Below are positions 16,503 through 25,810 of a stretch of 64,000 nt of DNA, in pieces. The position numbers and the translations under genes were made by a program. The DNA comes from DATLLN01 sp963720885 (GTDB lineage: Bacteria; Actinomycetota; Thermoleophilia; Gaiellales; JAICJC01), in the NCBI GenBank assembly GCA_963720885.1, contig CAVRGW010000005.1, forward strand, positions 124,001-188,000, read 5' to 3'. Position 1 is the first letter of the stretch. Each line of letters starts with the position of its first letter. The notes under the pieces are model-generated. The model worked only from the letters and a program-made list of their open reading frames with translations, made no database searches and was not told the DNA's origin.

Positions 16503-17878
16503 GGCGAAGCGCGTGATGATCATCGGCCTCGACTGCGCTGCGCCGAAGATCCTGTTCGACGACATGCGCAGCGAGCTGCCCGTCATCTCCGGCCTGATGG
16601 AGCGGGGTGTCTGGGGCGAGCTGGAGTCGTGCGATCCGCCGATCACCGTGCCCGCCTGGTCCTGCATGATGAGCTCGAAGGATCCCGGCACGCTCGGCTT
16701 CTACGGCTTTCGCAACCGCAAGGACCACAGCTACGACGGCATGACCTTCGCGACCAACGAGAAGATGAAGCACGACCGCGTGTGGGACATCCTCTCCCGC
16801 GACGGCAGGCACGTGGTCGTGCTGGGCGTACCGATGACGTTCCCGCCGCGGCAGGTGAACGGCGAGATGATCTCCTGCTTCCTGGCGCCGTCGATCGAAT
16901 CGCGCTACACGTATCCCGAGGAGCTGCGCGACGAGATCGCGCAGACCGTGGGCGAGTACATGGTCGACGTGCCGAACTTCCGCACCGACGAGAAGGAGCG
17001 GATCATGCGGGACATCAAGGAGATGACCCGCCGCCGGTTCGCGCTCGCTCGCCATCTGCGCGACACGCGCGACTGGGACTTCCTGATGATGGTCGAGATG
17101 GGCACCGACCGCCTGCACCACGGGTTCTGGCGCTTCTACGATCACGATCACCCCGACTACCAGCCGGGCACGCACTGGGAGGAGGAGTTCCGTGCGTACT
17201 ACCGCAGCGTGGATGCCGAGATCGGCAGCATGATCGAGGGGCTGGGCGACGACACGGCGGTGCTGGTCGTGTCCGACCACGGCGCGCAGTCGATGGTCGG
17301 CGGCATCCAGGTGAACGAGTGGCTGCAGCGCGAGGGCTACCTGCGGCTGACGGAGCAGCCCGACGGCGTGATCCCGATCGGCCAGGCGACCATCGACTGG
17401 CCGAACACGCGGGTCTGGGCCGACGGCGGCTACTACTCGCCGGATCTTCCTGAACGTCCGCGGCCGCGAGCCGGAGGGTACTGTTGACCCGGCGGACTAC
17501 GAGTCGCTGCGCGATGAGTTGATCACCAAGCTCGAGGCGCTGGGTGACGAGCAGGGGAATCCGATCGGGACGCGCGTCTTCCGCCCGCAGGATCTCTACC
17601 ACGAAGTCAACGGGGTCGCGCCCGACCTGATCTGCTATTTCGGAAACCTCACCTGGCGCTCGATCGGGTCGCTGGGCGACGGGCGGATCCAGGTGCGCGA
17701 GAACGACACCGGGCCGGACGACGCGAACCACGCGAAGATGGGTGTGTACGTGATGGCCGGGCCGGGAATGCCGACGACGGCGCCTGAGCGGGCAACGCTG
17801 TTCGACATCGCACCGACCGTGCTGACCGCGATGGGCTATCCGGTGCCGGCAGACATGCAGGGCCAAAGTCTGGTGTGA
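16495..17878 (+). CDS. Type I phosphodiesterase/nucleotide pyrophosphatase family protein (one frameshift)
   Basis: An alkaline-phosphatase-superfamily enzyme of about 460 residues once one extra base near 17,444 is removed. The metal site is visible: D13 in VMIIGLDCAAPKIL, the nucleophile region ITVPAWSCMMSSKDPG (Thr), DRLHHGFWRFYD, VVSDHGAQSM and, after the shift, MPTTAPERATLFDIAPTVL. It acts on phosphodiesters or nucleotide sugars; no signal peptide is seen. A TAGCAT box inside the glycosyltransferase ends 8 bases before its ATG, so it may have its own leaderless transcript. It ends by overlapping the next gene (TGATG). Confidence 0.83.
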
Positions 17879-18906
17879 TGCTGCGCCGCGCCGCCGTCGC
17901 CCTGTGTGCCGCGGCAGCGCTCAGCGGCTGCACCACCGGCGGAGGCGTCGCCGGCAGCGCCAACGGAACCGATCAGCCGGCGCTTCGCCACCTCGGCCCG
18001 GGCGGCGTCGCCTGGCTGGTCAAGTGGCAGCGATGGAGCGTGCACGCCGCGGACGTCTCGTCGCTGGCGCTCGACGCGCCGCCGACCGGCGCCGCCGCAT
18101 CGTGCGCGAAGCTGCGCTCGAACGTCGGCCCGCCCGCCGAGCGTCGGCTCGACCGGGTATGGGTCAGCGCCCAGCAGGAGTGCGCGTCGATCCAGCGCCT
18201 GGCACGGACCTCCGACCGCGACGGCCAGCTGAGCCCGGCCGAGCTGCGTGTCGTCAACCGGATCCACGACACGGCCGAGCGCTCGCGGCTCCAGGTCGAC
18301 CGCCTGCTGGTGATCGGCCAGACGCCGCCGGTCTCGAGCGATCCGACCGACCGCACTCGCATCGACCCGCGGTACGGCCGGGCCGCCGACCGCATCGTCA
18401 GCTGGGGCGACACCACCGGCGGCAGCGCGCCCCAGCACGTGGCGGTGCGCTGCTACGGCGAGGCGGACTGGGCGCCGCTGGCCGAGGAGCAGCGCATCTT
18501 CTACCCGAAGTTCTCGGTCGACGACACGATCGCGTTCGTCGTCACGCAGATGCCGCAGACGGTATTCCTGTCGCCGTCGGTGTGCAGCGGGCTGGATGCC
18601 CTGGAGGCGGGTGACCGGCCGACGGACGAGGGGTCGCTGCTCGAGCTGGGGACAGCGGTCAACGCGCTGGCGCACGAGTCCGTGCACCTGACCGGCGTGC
18701 TCGACGAGGCGGTGACGGAGTGCCGCTCCGTCCAGCTGATCGTCGAGGCGGCGAAGACGCTCGGCGTCGAGCCGTCCTACGCGGCCAGGATGCGCGACGC
18801 GTACTGGAACGACGCGTACCCCACGCTGTCCGCCGCGTACCGCACGAGCGAGTGCCATGACGGGTCGGCCCTCGACCTCGACTCGTCGCGCCACGCCTTC
18901 CCCTGA
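17878..18906 (+). CDS. Putative lipoprotein with HExxH metallopeptidase motif
   Basis: A 342-residue exported lipoprotein: MLRRAAVALCAAAALSGC gives a short signal peptide with lipobox LSGC at Cys 18. About residues 25-150 are helical and show no motif. Near residue 266 stands AHESVHLTGVLDEAVTECR, an HExxH zinc motif followed 11 residues later by a Glu that could be the third ligand, as in gluzincins. Several Cys may form disulfides. It may cut a surface protein or peptide, but no named family was recognised. It is coupled to the phosphodiesterase (TGATG) and may belong to the same surface cluster. Confidence 0.65.
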   Translation: MLRRAAVALCAAAALSGCTTGGGVAGSANGTDQPALRHLGPGGVAWLVKWQRWSVHAADVSSLALDAPPTGAAASCAKLRSNVGPPAERRLDRVWVSAQQECASIQRLARTSDRDGQLSPAELRVVNRIHDTAERSRLQVDRLLVIGQTPPVSSDPTDRTRIDPRYGRAADRIVSWGDTTGGSAPQHVAVRCYGEADWAPLAEEQRIFYPKFSVDDTIAFVVTQMPQTVFLSPSVCSGLDALEAGDRPTDEGSLLELGTAVNALAHESVHLTGVLDEAVTECRSVQLIVEAAKTLGVEPSYAARMRDAYWNDAYPTLSAAYRTSECHDGSALDLDSSRHAFP

Positions 18907-18932
18907 CCCGGGACGGCGGTACCATGGACACG

Positions 18933-20588
18933 ATGGCGACGTCGACCCGTTTCTCGCAGCGGCGACAGACGATCGGGCGGGTGCGGGAGATCGCACAGGT
19001 CGCCGCGCGCCACGGGTTCGGCTACGTCTTCGAGCGCCGGCCGCTGCGGCGCGGCCAGGAGCCGGAGTCGATGCAGGCCGTCGGCCGCCATCTGCGGGAG
19101 ATGCTCGACGAGCTCGGGCCGACGTTCGTCAAGTTCGGCCAGCTGCTCTCGACGCGCCCGGATCTGGTGCCGCCGGAGGTGGTCGCCGAGCTCCGGCTGC
19201 TGCAGGACACTGTCTCGCCCTTCCCCTTCGAGGAGGCGGAGGAGGTGATTCGCCAGGAGCTGAAGGCGGGCGTCGGCGAGCTGTTCGCGAGCTTCGACCC
19301 GGTGCCCATCGCGGCCGGCTCGATCGGCCAGGTGCACGTCGCCGAGCTGCCGAACGGCCGCAAGGTTGCCGTCAAGGTGCAGCGGCCGAACGCGCCGGCC
19401 CAGATCGAGGCCGACCTGGTGCTGCTGCGACGCGTGGCGCGTCTGGTCAAGCAACGCGTGGAGAGCCTCGACTTCATCGACGTCGAAGCGCTGGTGGACG
19501 AGTTCGCGCGATCGATTCGCAGCGAGCTCGACTACCGCACAGAGGCGCGCAACGCGGACGTGATGCGCAGGAACTTCGCGGAGAACGAGCGCGTGCACAT
19601 CCCCAAGGTGTACTGGACGTACTCCGGCATGCGCGTGCTCACGCTGGAGTGGATCTCCGGGCCGAAGCTGGGCGAGCTCGACCTGGTGGCGCTGCCGATG
19701 GACGAGCGTCGGCGGCTGGCCCTGCTGCTCGCCGATACGTGGCTGGAGATGATCTTCCGCCACGGTGTCTTCCACGGCGACCCCCATCCGGCCAACATCT
19801 TCGTGCTGGCGGACGGCCGCCTGGGGCTGGTCGACTTCGGCATCGTCGGCACGCTGTCGCCGGCCGACATGCGGCGGCTGACCCGGCTGCTGGTGGACGC
19901 GGTCAACGAGAACGTGGACGCGCTGCCGCGGCGGCTGCGCGACCTCGGCGTGCGGTTCTCGCACGAGCAGGAGGAGGAGTTCCGGCTCGAGCTGCGCGAG
20001 GTCTTCTATCGCTATCACGGCGCCGCGATCGGCGAGATCGACCCGATCCAGGTGATCCGCGAGGCGTTCACGCTGATCGCGAAGATGCACCTGCGGATCC
20101 CGACCCGGTTCGCGATGCTGGACAAGACGCTGGCGACGCTGAGCGGCGTCGGCGCGGAGCTGTACCCAGACTTCAACGTGTTCGAGGTGGCCGAGCCGTA
20201 CGCCCGCGACCTGGTGTCATCGGAGCTCTCGCCGCGTGCGCTGTTCGACCGCGGCCGCGAGGAGGCGACGCACATCGGCGCGATCCTGATGGATCTGCCG
20301 TACACGGTGCACGACACGATCGAGCAGTTCCGCGACGGCGAGATCGAGCTGAAGTTCCGCCATCGCGGTCTGGAGGAGATGACCTCCAAGGCGGACGCCG
20401 TCTTCAACCGCCTCGCACTGGCGATCGTGGCCGCCGGAGCCTTCATCGGCTCCGGCCTCGTCGCCATCGCGGCCGACAACGGCCCCGAGGTCTTCGGCGT
20501 CAAGATCGTCGCCTGGATCGGCTTCCTGGGGGCGCTCGGCGTCGCCGGCATCCTGGTGCTCTCGATCCTGCGCAGCGGCCGCCTGTAA
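18933..20588 (+). CDS. UbiB/ABC1-family atypical kinase
   Basis: UbiB (AarF/ADCK) kinases support isoprenoid-quinone or other lipid metabolism at the membrane. The 551-residue protein has the family KxGQ signature FVKFGQLLSTRPDLVPPEV, the Ala-rich loop AAGSIGQVHVAEL, the catalytic Lys in KVAVKVQRPN, and HGDPHPANIFVLADGRLGLVDFGIVG (catalytic Asp and DFG). Two membrane helices close the C-terminus (about residues 495-545). ATG 18933 is chosen because TACCAT (18920-18925) ends 7 bases before it and overlaps the alternative ATG at 18924. Confidence 0.9.
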   Translation: MATSTRFSQRRQTIGRVREIAQVAARHGFGYVFERRPLRRGQEPESMQAVGRHLREMLDELGPTFVKFGQLLSTRPDLVPPEVVAELRLLQDTVSPFPFEEAEEVIRQELKAGVGELFASFDPVPIAAGSIGQVHVAELPNGRKVAVKVQRPNAPAQIEADLVLLRRVARLVKQRVESLDFIDVEALVDEFARSIRSELDYRTEARNADVMRRNFAENERVHIPKVYWTYSGMRVLTLEWISGPKLGELDLVALPMDERRRLALLLADTWLEMIFRHGVFHGDPHPANIFVLADGRLGLVDFGIVGTLSPADMRRLTRLLVDAVNENVDALPRRLRDLGVRFSHEQEEEFRLELREVFYRYHGAAIGEIDPIQVIREAFTLIAKMHLRIPTRFAMLDKTLATLSGVGAELYPDFNVFEVAEPYARDLVSSELSPRALFDRGREEATHIGAILMDLPYTVHDTIEQFRDGEIELKFRHRGLEEMTSKADAVFNRLALAIVAAGAFIGSGLVAIAADNGPEVFGVKIVAWIGFLGALGVAGILVLSILRSGRL

Positions 20589-20591
20589 CAG

Positions 20592-20653
20592 CGGGGTCAG
20601 ACCCCTTTGTTTCACCCGGGGGTTCTCGCATGCAACAAAGGGGTCTGACCCCG
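20592..20653. repeat. Perfect 20-base inverted repeat (REP-like hairpin)
   Basis: The left arm 20592-20611 (CGGGGTCAGACCCC then TTTGTT) is the exact reverse complement of the right arm 20634-20653, with a 22-base spacer. Each arm also holds a smaller palindrome GGGGTCAGACCCC/GGGGTCTGACCCC, so it can fold as one long hairpin or two short ones. This core resembles REP-type repeats found near IS200-like (RAYT) transposases in several phyla; no such transposase is in the window. It sits between ubiB and recJ and could also stop transcription. Confidence 0.85.
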
Positions 20654-20685
20654 TTGTTGCGCGGAGCGCCGTCCGGGGGCGTTCG

Positions 20686-20691
20686 TAGCAT
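20686..20691 (+). promoter_or_regulatory. -10 box (TAGCAT) of recJ
   Basis: TAGCAT ends 9 bases before the recJ GTG at 20701, the spacing seen at many genes here. It lies just after the inverted repeat, so recJ probably has its own promoter. Confidence 0.5.
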
Positions 20692-20700
20692 GGGAAGTCC

Positions 20701-23013
20701 GTGGATCCCCTGTGGACATTCGCTCGATGCGCCGAGGATGACGCGCTCGCCCTGGCCGGGGAGCTGGGCATTCAGCGCACCACCGCCGAGGTGCTGATCC
20801 GCCGCGGGCACACGTCGGCGGAGGGCGCGCGTGCCTTCATGGAGCAGGACGGCCCGGCCCACGACCCGTTCCTGCTGGGCGACATGGAGGCGGCCTGCGA
20901 CCGGATCGAGCAGGCCATCGCCGCCGGCGAGCGGATCTGCGTGCACGGCGACTACGACGTCGACGGGATCTGCGCGACGGCGCTCGCCGTCCAGGTGCTG
21001 GAGGAGCTCGGCGCTCACGTCGAGTGGCACCTGCCGAGCCGCTTCGAGGAAGGCTACGGCGTCGGCGTCCAGGCTCTCGAGCGGGTCGCGGCCAGCGGCG
21101 TCCGCCTGCTGCTGACCGTGGACTGCGGGATCACCGCCGTCTCCGAGGTCCAGCGCGCCCGCGAGCTGGGCATGGACGTGATCGTCACCGATCACCACCG
21201 GCCCGGGCCGGCGCTGCCGGATGCGCTGCGGGTCGCCACCCGCCCGTCGGACTACCCGTTCCCGGAGCTGTGCGGCAGCGGCGTCGTCTTCAAGCTCGCC
21301 GAGGCCCTGCATGGCCGCGCCGGCCGCGATCCGGCGGATCTCGAGCGACACCTCGACCTCGTCGCCCTGGCCACTGTCGCGGACGTCGTCCCGCTGCTCG
21401 ACGAGAACCGCCGGCTCGTCCGCGCAGGGCTCCGCCGGCTGGCCCGTACGACGCGGCCCGGCCTGCGGGCGCTGATGGCCGGCGCCCGGGTCGATCGCAC
21501 GCGGATCGGCGCCGGCGACCTGGGCTTCCGGCTGGGCCCGCGGATCAACGCCGCCGGCCGGCTCGGCCATCCCGGCGACGCCCTGGAGCTGCTCCTGACG
21601 GACGACGAGGCCCGGGCGCGCGAGCTCGCCGAGAAGCTGGAGACGCTCAACCGCCGCCGCCAGCAGGTCGAGATCGAGATCCTGGACGGTGCGGTGGCCC
21701 AGGTCGAGTCGGCCGACGACGAGTGGCGTTCCCGCCGCGCGTACGTGCTGGCCTCCTCCGAGTGGCACGAGGGCGTGATCGGCATCGTCGCGTCGCGGCT
21801 GGTCGAGCGATACGGCCGCCCGGTGGTGCTGATCGCCATCGGCGATGACGAGGCCAAGGGCTCCGGCCGCAGCATCCCGGCGTTCGACCTGCACGGCGGC
21901 CTGGCCGCGGCGGGCGGGCACCTGCTGCGCTTCGGCGGCCATCGCGCCGCCGCCGGCCTGTCGATCGATCCGGCCGAGATCGACGCCTTCTCCGCCGCGC
22001 TGGCACGCCATGCCGACGCGGTGCTGACGGACGACGACCTGCGGCCGTCGGTGCGGATCGACGCCGTGCTGGCGCCCGGCGAGGTCTCGCTCGACCTGGT
22101 CGACGAGCTGGCCCGGCTCGAGCCGTTCGGCCTGGGCAATCCCGGGGTGACGCTGCTCGCCCCGGCGGCGACGCTGCGTGGCGTGGGCGCGATCGGCGAG
22201 GGACGCCACCTGCGGGCGACCGTCGAGCTCGGCGGCTTCCGTTGCGGCGCCGTCGGCTTCGGCATGGGTCCGCGCGCGGAGGCGCTGCAGGCGGGCGGAC
22301 GGGTGGACGTCGCCTACCGCCTGGGCCGGAACGAGTGGAACGGCGCAGTGGCCGCGCAGATGCTGCTCCGTGCGCTGGTCGCGCTGCCCGAGCTGAACGT
22401 CGACCCGCCACAGCCGCGCGGCGGTCGCTCGCACGCCGGCGCAACCGTCGATCTCCGCGGCCGCGGCGTGCAGGTGGCCACCGTCGCGCGACTCGCGGCG
22501 GCCGGCGAGGACGTGGTGGTCGTGGTCGCCGACCGCGACCGGCGGCGGCGGATGCTCCGCGGCCCGCTGTCGCCGCAGCGGTTCGGCGGCGGGACGGTCG
22601 CGCTCGCGGAGTACGGCGAGCTGGACGCGATCGAGGGCTTCGCCGAGGCGGTCGCGCTCGATCCGCCCTCGGACGCCGAGTCGACGCTGGCGCTGGAGAC
22701 GCTGGGCGCGCGCTGCCGCGTGCACCTGGTGTGGGGCGCCGCCGAGATCGAGTTCGCGCGCGAGGTCGCCGAGTTGCGTGCGCCGCTTCGCCCTGCGTTG
22801 ATCGCGGTCTGGCGCGCCCACCGCACCGGTTCAGCGCCGAACCTGCCCCCCGAGACGGTCGCCGCATGCCTCGCCGTACTCGCCGAGCTGGGGCTCGACC
22901 CGGCGGCGGCACCCGAGGCGAAGGTCGACCTCGAGCGCTCCCCGACCTATCGCGAGGCGCTCGAGCGCTTCGCACTGGTCGAGCGCCATCTGGGCGCCCA
23001 TGCCGTCGGCTGA
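20701..23013 (+). CDS. recJ: Single-stranded-DNA-specific exonuclease RecJ
   Basis: RecJ degrades single-stranded DNA 5' to 3' in recombination and repair. The 770-residue protein has the DHH-family motifs CVHGDYDVDGICATALA, LTVDCGITA, VIVTDHHRPG and VALATVADVVPLLDENRRL, then INAAGRLGHPGDALELLL and the DHHA1 block KGSGRSIPAFDLHGGL plus GGHRAAAGLSI. An OB-fold domain follows (about residues 450-560). About 200 further residues form an extension with no motif I recognise, as in other long actinobacterial RecJ proteins. Confidence 0.94.
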   Translation: MDPLWTFARCAEDDALALAGELGIQRTTAEVLIRRGHTSAEGARAFMEQDGPAHDPFLLGDMEAACDRIEQAIAAGERICVHGDYDVDGICATALAVQVLEELGAHVEWHLPSRFEEGYGVGVQALERVAASGVRLLLTVDCGITAVSEVQRARELGMDVIVTDHHRPGPALPDALRVATRPSDYPFPELCGSGVVFKLAEALHGRAGRDPADLERHLDLVALATVADVVPLLDENRRLVRAGLRRLARTTRPGLRALMAGARVDRTRIGAGDLGFRLGPRINAAGRLGHPGDALELLLTDDEARARELAEKLETLNRRRQQVEIEILDGAVAQVESADDEWRSRRAYVLASSEWHEGVIGIVASRLVERYGRPVVLIAIGDDEAKGSGRSIPAFDLHGGLAAAGGHLLRFGGHRAAAGLSIDPAEIDAFSAALARHADAVLTDDDLRPSVRIDAVLAPGEVSLDLVDELARLEPFGLGNPGVTLLAPAATLRGVGAIGEGRHLRATVELGGFRCGAVGFGMGPRAEALQAGGRVDVAYRLGRNEWNGAVAAQMLLRALVALPELNVDPPQPRGGRSHAGATVDLRGRGVQVATVARLAAAGEDVVVVVADRDRRRRMLRGPLSPQRFGGGTVALAEYGELDAIEGFAEAVALDPPSDAESTLALETLGARCRVHLVWGAAEIEFAREVAELRAPLRPALIAVWRAHRTGSAPNLPPETVAACLAVLAELGLDPAAAPEAKVDLERSPTYREALERFALVERHLGAHAVG

Positions 23014-23053
23014 ACCGCCCACACTCCACAATGGAGCCGGAAGGGCCGATCAG

Positions 23054-23059
23054 TAGACT
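23054..23059 (+). promoter_or_regulatory. -10 box (TAGACT) of rel
   Basis: TAGACT ends 6 bases before the ATG at 23066. This places the expected start site on the ATG and argues against the GTG at 23060, which would touch the -10 box. Confidence 0.55.
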
Positions 23060-23065
23060 GTGACT

Positions 23066-25282
23066 ATGAACGTGGTCCTTCAGAGCGCAGAAGCCGAACG
23101 GCATGAACCGCTCCTGACGGAGCTGCTCGCGCACGTCTCGGCGTACAACCCGAACCCCGACGGCGAGCTGATCGGCCGGGCGTTCGACTACGCCTGCGAG
23201 TACCACAAGGGACAGCGCCGCAACAGCGGCGAGGACTTCATCCACCACCCGTGGAGCGTCGCCGTCATCTGCTGCGACATGAAGCTCGATTCCTCCACGA
23301 TCGCCGCCGCGCTGCTGCACGACGTCGTCGAGGACACCGAGGCGGACGCGGATGGCCTGCGCGCGGAGTTCGGGGACGAGGTCACGGTGCTGGTCGAGGG
23401 TGTGACCAAGCTGTCGCGGATGAACTTCGCCAGCCGCGAGCAGGCACAGGTCGAGAACTACCGGAAGATGATCATGGCGATGGCGCAGGATCTGCGCGTG
23501 ATCCTGATCAAGTTCGCCGACCGCCTGCACAACATGCGCACCATCGCCGGCCTACCCAAGCAGAAGCAGGTGCAGAAGGCCAAGGAGACGATCGAGATCT
23601 ACGCCCCGCTGGCACACCGGCTGGGCGTCCACTCGATCAAGTGGGAGCTCGAAGACCTGGCGTTCCAGACGCTGCTGCCCCGCCGCTACGCCGAGATCGA
23701 GTCGATGGTCAACCAGCGCCGCGCCGACCGCGAGCGCTACGTCGACGAGGCGGCCGCGATCCTGTCGAAGGAGCTCGAGGTGCAGGGCATCGAGGCAGAC
23801 CTGTCCGGCCGCGCCAAGCACTTCTATTCGATCTACGACAAGATGGCCCAGGGCGGCAAGGAGTTCAACGAGATCTACGACCTGACCGCCATGCGCGTGC
23901 TGGTCGACTCGGTCAAGGACTGCTACGGCGCGATCGGCATCATCCACTCGCTCTGGAAGCCGATGCCCGGGCGGTTCAAGGACTACGTGGCCATGCCCAA
24001 GTTCAACATGTACCAGTCGCTGCACACGACGGTGATCGGGCCGCAGGGCAAGCCGCTGGAGATCCAGGTGCGGACGCGCGACATGCACATGACCGCCGAG
24101 TACGGCATCGCCGCACACTGGCTCTACAAGTCGAAGGGCGACCGGGCCGCAAGCGACGCCGCCCCGATGGCGTGGGTCAGCCAGCTGATGGACTGGCAGA
24201 ACGACGAGCGCGATCCCAAGGAGTTCATGGAGTCGCTGCGCGTCGACCTGTTCTCGGACGAGGTGTACGTGTTCACGCCGGCCGGCGACGTCAAGAGCCT
24301 GCCCGCGGGGGCGACGCCGCTCGACTTCGCGTACGCCGTGCACACGGACGTCGGCCACCGCTGCGTCGGCGCCAAGGTCAACGGCCGGATCGTGCCGCTG
24401 CACTACGCCCTGAACTCGGGCGACTTCGTCGAGGTGCTGACGTCCAAGAAGGAGCGGGGCCCGTCGCGCGACTGGCTGAACCTGGTGAAGACGACCCGCG
24501 CACGCAACAAGATCCGCCAGTTCTTCAGCCAGCAGCAGCGCGAGGATCTCGAGCAGAAGGGCCGCGAGTCGCTGCACCAGGCGCTGAAGTCGAACGGGCT
24601 GCCGCACCAGAAGGTCGCGGCCTCGCCACTGCTCGCCGGGATCATCCGCGACATGGGCTTCAAGAAGGCCGACGACTTCTACGTCGCCATCGGCGGCGGC
24701 AAGGTGCAGGTCGGCCAGGTCGTGTCGAAGGTGATCGGGCGGCTGAAGACGACCGAGGTGGTCGCGCCGGACGAAGAGTTCACGATCAGCCGCCGCGCCC
24801 GGCGCCCGGCCGCGTCGACGAGCTACGGCATCGTCGTCGACGGCGCCGCCGACACCGAGGTGCTGGTGCGGATGGCCAAGTGCTGCACGCCGGTGCCGGG
24901 CGACGAGGTGGTCGGCTACATCTCGGTCGGCCGCGGCATCACCGTGCACCGCGAGGACTGCCCGAACGTGCGCGCGCTGCGACGCAATCCCGAGCGGTTC
25001 ACGCAGGTCCACTGGGACGACGACAGCCCGGCCACGACCTCGTTCCGGGTCACCATCGCGCTGCAGTCCTGGGATCGCCCGCGGCTGCTCGAGGACGTCG
25101 CCCGCACGTTCGCCGAGTACGGCTGCAACATCGTCGAGTACGGCGGCCACGTCGCCGATCAGATGGCGCGCAACTGGTACACGGTCGAGGTGGGGGACGT
25201 GAAGACGCTGCGCTCGCTGCTGTCGGCGCTGAAGAACCTCGAGGCGGTCTTCGACGCCTACCGGGTGACGCCCGGCGGCTGA
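23066..25282 (+). CDS. rel: Bifunctional (p)ppGpp synthetase/hydrolase
   Basis: The 738-residue enzyme makes and degrades (p)ppGpp in the stringent response. The order is: HD hydrolase (FIHHPWSVAVI, AALLHDVVEDT, KFADRLHNMRTI; about residues 45-200), synthetase (KEFNEIYDLTAMRVLV, the RFKDYVAMPKFNMYQSLHTT region, EIQVRTRDMH), TGS (VYVFTPAGDVKSLPAGATPLDFAYAVH), zinc-finger region (MAKCCTPVPGDEVVGY) and ACT. The RFKD sequence in the synthetase is the RxKD form of bifunctional Rel enzymes, and the HD motif is intact, so both activities are expected. apt, usually just upstream of rel in actinobacteria, is missing here. Confidence 0.95.
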   Translation: MNVVLQSAEAERHEPLLTELLAHVSAYNPNPDGELIGRAFDYACEYHKGQRRNSGEDFIHHPWSVAVICCDMKLDSSTIAAALLHDVVEDTEADADGLRAEFGDEVTVLVEGVTKLSRMNFASREQAQVENYRKMIMAMAQDLRVILIKFADRLHNMRTIAGLPKQKQVQKAKETIEIYAPLAHRLGVHSIKWELEDLAFQTLLPRRYAEIESMVNQRRADRERYVDEAAAILSKELEVQGIEADLSGRAKHFYSIYDKMAQGGKEFNEIYDLTAMRVLVDSVKDCYGAIGIIHSLWKPMPGRFKDYVAMPKFNMYQSLHTTVIGPQGKPLEIQVRTRDMHMTAEYGIAAHWLYKSKGDRAASDAAPMAWVSQLMDWQNDERDPKEFMESLRVDLFSDEVYVFTPAGDVKSLPAGATPLDFAYAVHTDVGHRCVGAKVNGRIVPLHYALNSGDFVEVLTSKKERGPSRDWLNLVKTTRARNKIRQFFSQQQREDLEQKGRESLHQALKSNGLPHQKVAASPLLAGIIRDMGFKKADDFYVAIGGGKVQVGQVVSKVIGRLKTTEVVAPDEEFTISRRARRPAASTSYGIVVDGAADTEVLVRMAKCCTPVPGDEVVGYISVGRGITVHREDCPNVRALRRNPERFTQVHWDDDSPATTSFRVTIALQSWDRPRLLEDVARTFAEYGCNIVEYGGHVADQMARNWYTVEVGDVKTLRSLLSALKNLEAVFDAYRVTPGG

Positions 25283-25284
25283 AG

Positions 25285-25290
25285 TAGACT
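25285..25290 (+). promoter_or_regulatory. -10 box (TAGACT) of the PH-domain gene
   Basis: TAGACT ends 8 bases before ATG 25299, directly after the rel stop, identical to the boxes of ruvC, rel and corA. Confidence 0.55.
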
Positions 25291-25298
25291 CGGGGCTC

Positions 25299-25800
25299 AT
25301 GGATCTGCTCGAAGGCGAACGCGTACTCTGGCATGGCAACCCGAGCTGGAAGTCGCTGCTGCTGTTCTACGTGAAGTGGACGCTGATCTCACTGATCCCG
25401 CTGGTGCTCTGGTACGTCTGGGATGCCACCGCGGGCGACGCGCCGGGCGCGATGCTGGTCACGCTGACGCGTGCTCGCCCTGGTGGCGACGTTCGTCGGC
25501 GGCTGGATCAAGCGCGCGACCACCCGCTACCGCGTGACCGACCGCCGGATCAACGTCCGCACCGGGCTGGTCTCCCGCCACGACGCGTCGACGCACCTCG
25601 ACCGCGTGCAGAACGTCAACATCAACCAGACGGCGTTCCAGCGGCTGCTCGGCGTCGGCAACATCGACTGGGACACGGCAGGCACGGACAGCGGCGACGC
25701 CGACTTCACGTTCTACGGCATCGACGACCCCAGCGGCCTGATGCACATCGTGGACTCGGCGCTGCACGCCTCGTCGGGCCAGCGCACCGGCGGCATCTGA
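25299..25800 (+). CDS. Bacterial PH-domain membrane protein (one frameshift)
   Basis: A small membrane protein of the YdbS/YdbT (bPH2, DUF304) family. The start MDLLEGERVLWHGNPSWKSL is typical; two membrane helices follow, then the PH-like domain YRVTDRRINVRTGLVSRHDASTHLDRVQ, FQRLLGVGNIDWDTAG and FTFYGIDDPS. One extra base near 25,470, between the helices, shifts the frame; joined it has about 166 residues. The family's role is unclear; some members sit in envelope-stress or lipid contexts. Confidence 0.82.
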
Positions 25801-25810
25801 GCGGGCTGTC

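Noticed and set aside
18924..18932. ATG 18924 as the UbiB-kinase start
   Set aside because: It overlaps the -10-like TACCAT; ATG 18933 has the spacing seen elsewhere.
20592..20653. CRISPR repeat pair
   Set aside because: The two copies are inverted, not direct, and there is only one spacer.
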